From Deltaproteobacteria bacterium (lineage in GTDB: Bacteria > Desulfobacterota > DSM-4660 > Desulfatiglandales > B25-G16): a DNA stretch of 5,891 bases. The translations under genes were made by a program, and so were the position numbers. The stretch's first letter is position 1; each line of letters begins with the position of its first letter. Of the stretch, positions 5,816 through 5,891 are shown piece after piece. The notes below the pieces were generated by a model, which ran no database searches, was not told where the DNA came from, and saw only the letters and a program-made list of their open reading frames with translations. The DNA lies in contig CP070752.1 in assembly GCA_020348625.1 (NCBI GenBank), positions 2,698,152 to 2,704,042 of the forward strand, written 5' to 3'.

Positions 5816-5891
5816 ATGCAATCCACGATCACTCGAACAAACAAGGTCAAGATGAGGTTGCGAATCAAGGGAATGATTTTTTTGTTGCTGA
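5816..5891 (+). CDS. Start of an exported protein, truncated by the right window edge
   Basis: An open frame runs without a stop from the ATG at 5816 to the last base, covering 25 codons. Residues 1-19 are basic and polar (MQSTITRTNKVKMRLRIKG) and are followed by MIFLLL, as at the front of a signal peptide or transmembrane segment. An internal ATG at 5852 (MRLRIKG) would give a more usual n-region and has AAGGT 4 nt upstream; the ATG at 5816 has GAGAG 8 nt upstream, then ATTACATT. The choice cannot be settled here. Product unknown. It lies on the same strand 21 nt after the small ORF, so it probably continues the operon. Confidence 0.45.
   Translation, partial: MQSTITRTNKVKMRLRIKGMIFLLL

Overview
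This window holds three complete, same-strand genes whose products all appear to be exported: two sulfatases from different subfamilies (104-1669 and 1779-4112) and a DUF1254/DUF1214 protein (4198-5661). A short hydrophobic ORF (5684-5794) and the start of another apparent CDS (5816 to the right edge) follow. No RNA gene, insertion sequence, CRISPR array or phage module is visible. Base composition is moderate, coding is dense, and ribosome binding sites are strong (AAGGAGG). Sec-type N-termini and a DUF1254/DUF1214 protein fit a Gram-negative bacterium. Both sulfatases carry Ser, not Cys, at the position that becomes formylglycine. Ser-type sulfatases are matured by the oxygen-independent radical-SAM enzyme anSME, so an anaerobe is likely. 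A member of the Desulfobacterota or a similar anaerobic lineage is only a guess.

Layout: 1-103 is a leader with a strong Shine-Dalgarno site and no confident promoter. 104-1669 is sulfatase 1 (521 aa). 1670-1778 is a 109-bp spacer with three successive perfect AAGGAGG sites, each followed by an ATG; the first two open mini-ORFs of 6 and 17 codons and the third is the start of sulfatase 2. 1779-4112 is sulfatase 2 (777 aa, with a C-terminal beta-rich extension). 4113-4197 is a spacer with a nearly perfect 30-bp dyad. 4198-5661 is the DUF1254/DUF1214 gene, with a perfect 20-bp palindrome inside the coding sequence. 5662-5891 holds the small ORF and the partial CDS.

The even spacing, common strand and shared export signals suggest one transcription unit for an extracytoplasmic pathway acting on sulfated (or possibly phosphorylated or phosphonylated) substrates. 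The substrate cannot be read from the sequence. No sulfatase-maturing enzyme, transporter or regulator is inside the window. The points most worth following up are the paired Ser-type active sites, the altered GKWD motif of sulfatase 2, the triple SD-ATG array, and the inter-gene dyad whose half resembles a motif in front of sulfatase 1. I see no clear evidence of a wholly new system; the system-level interest is the gene combination itself.
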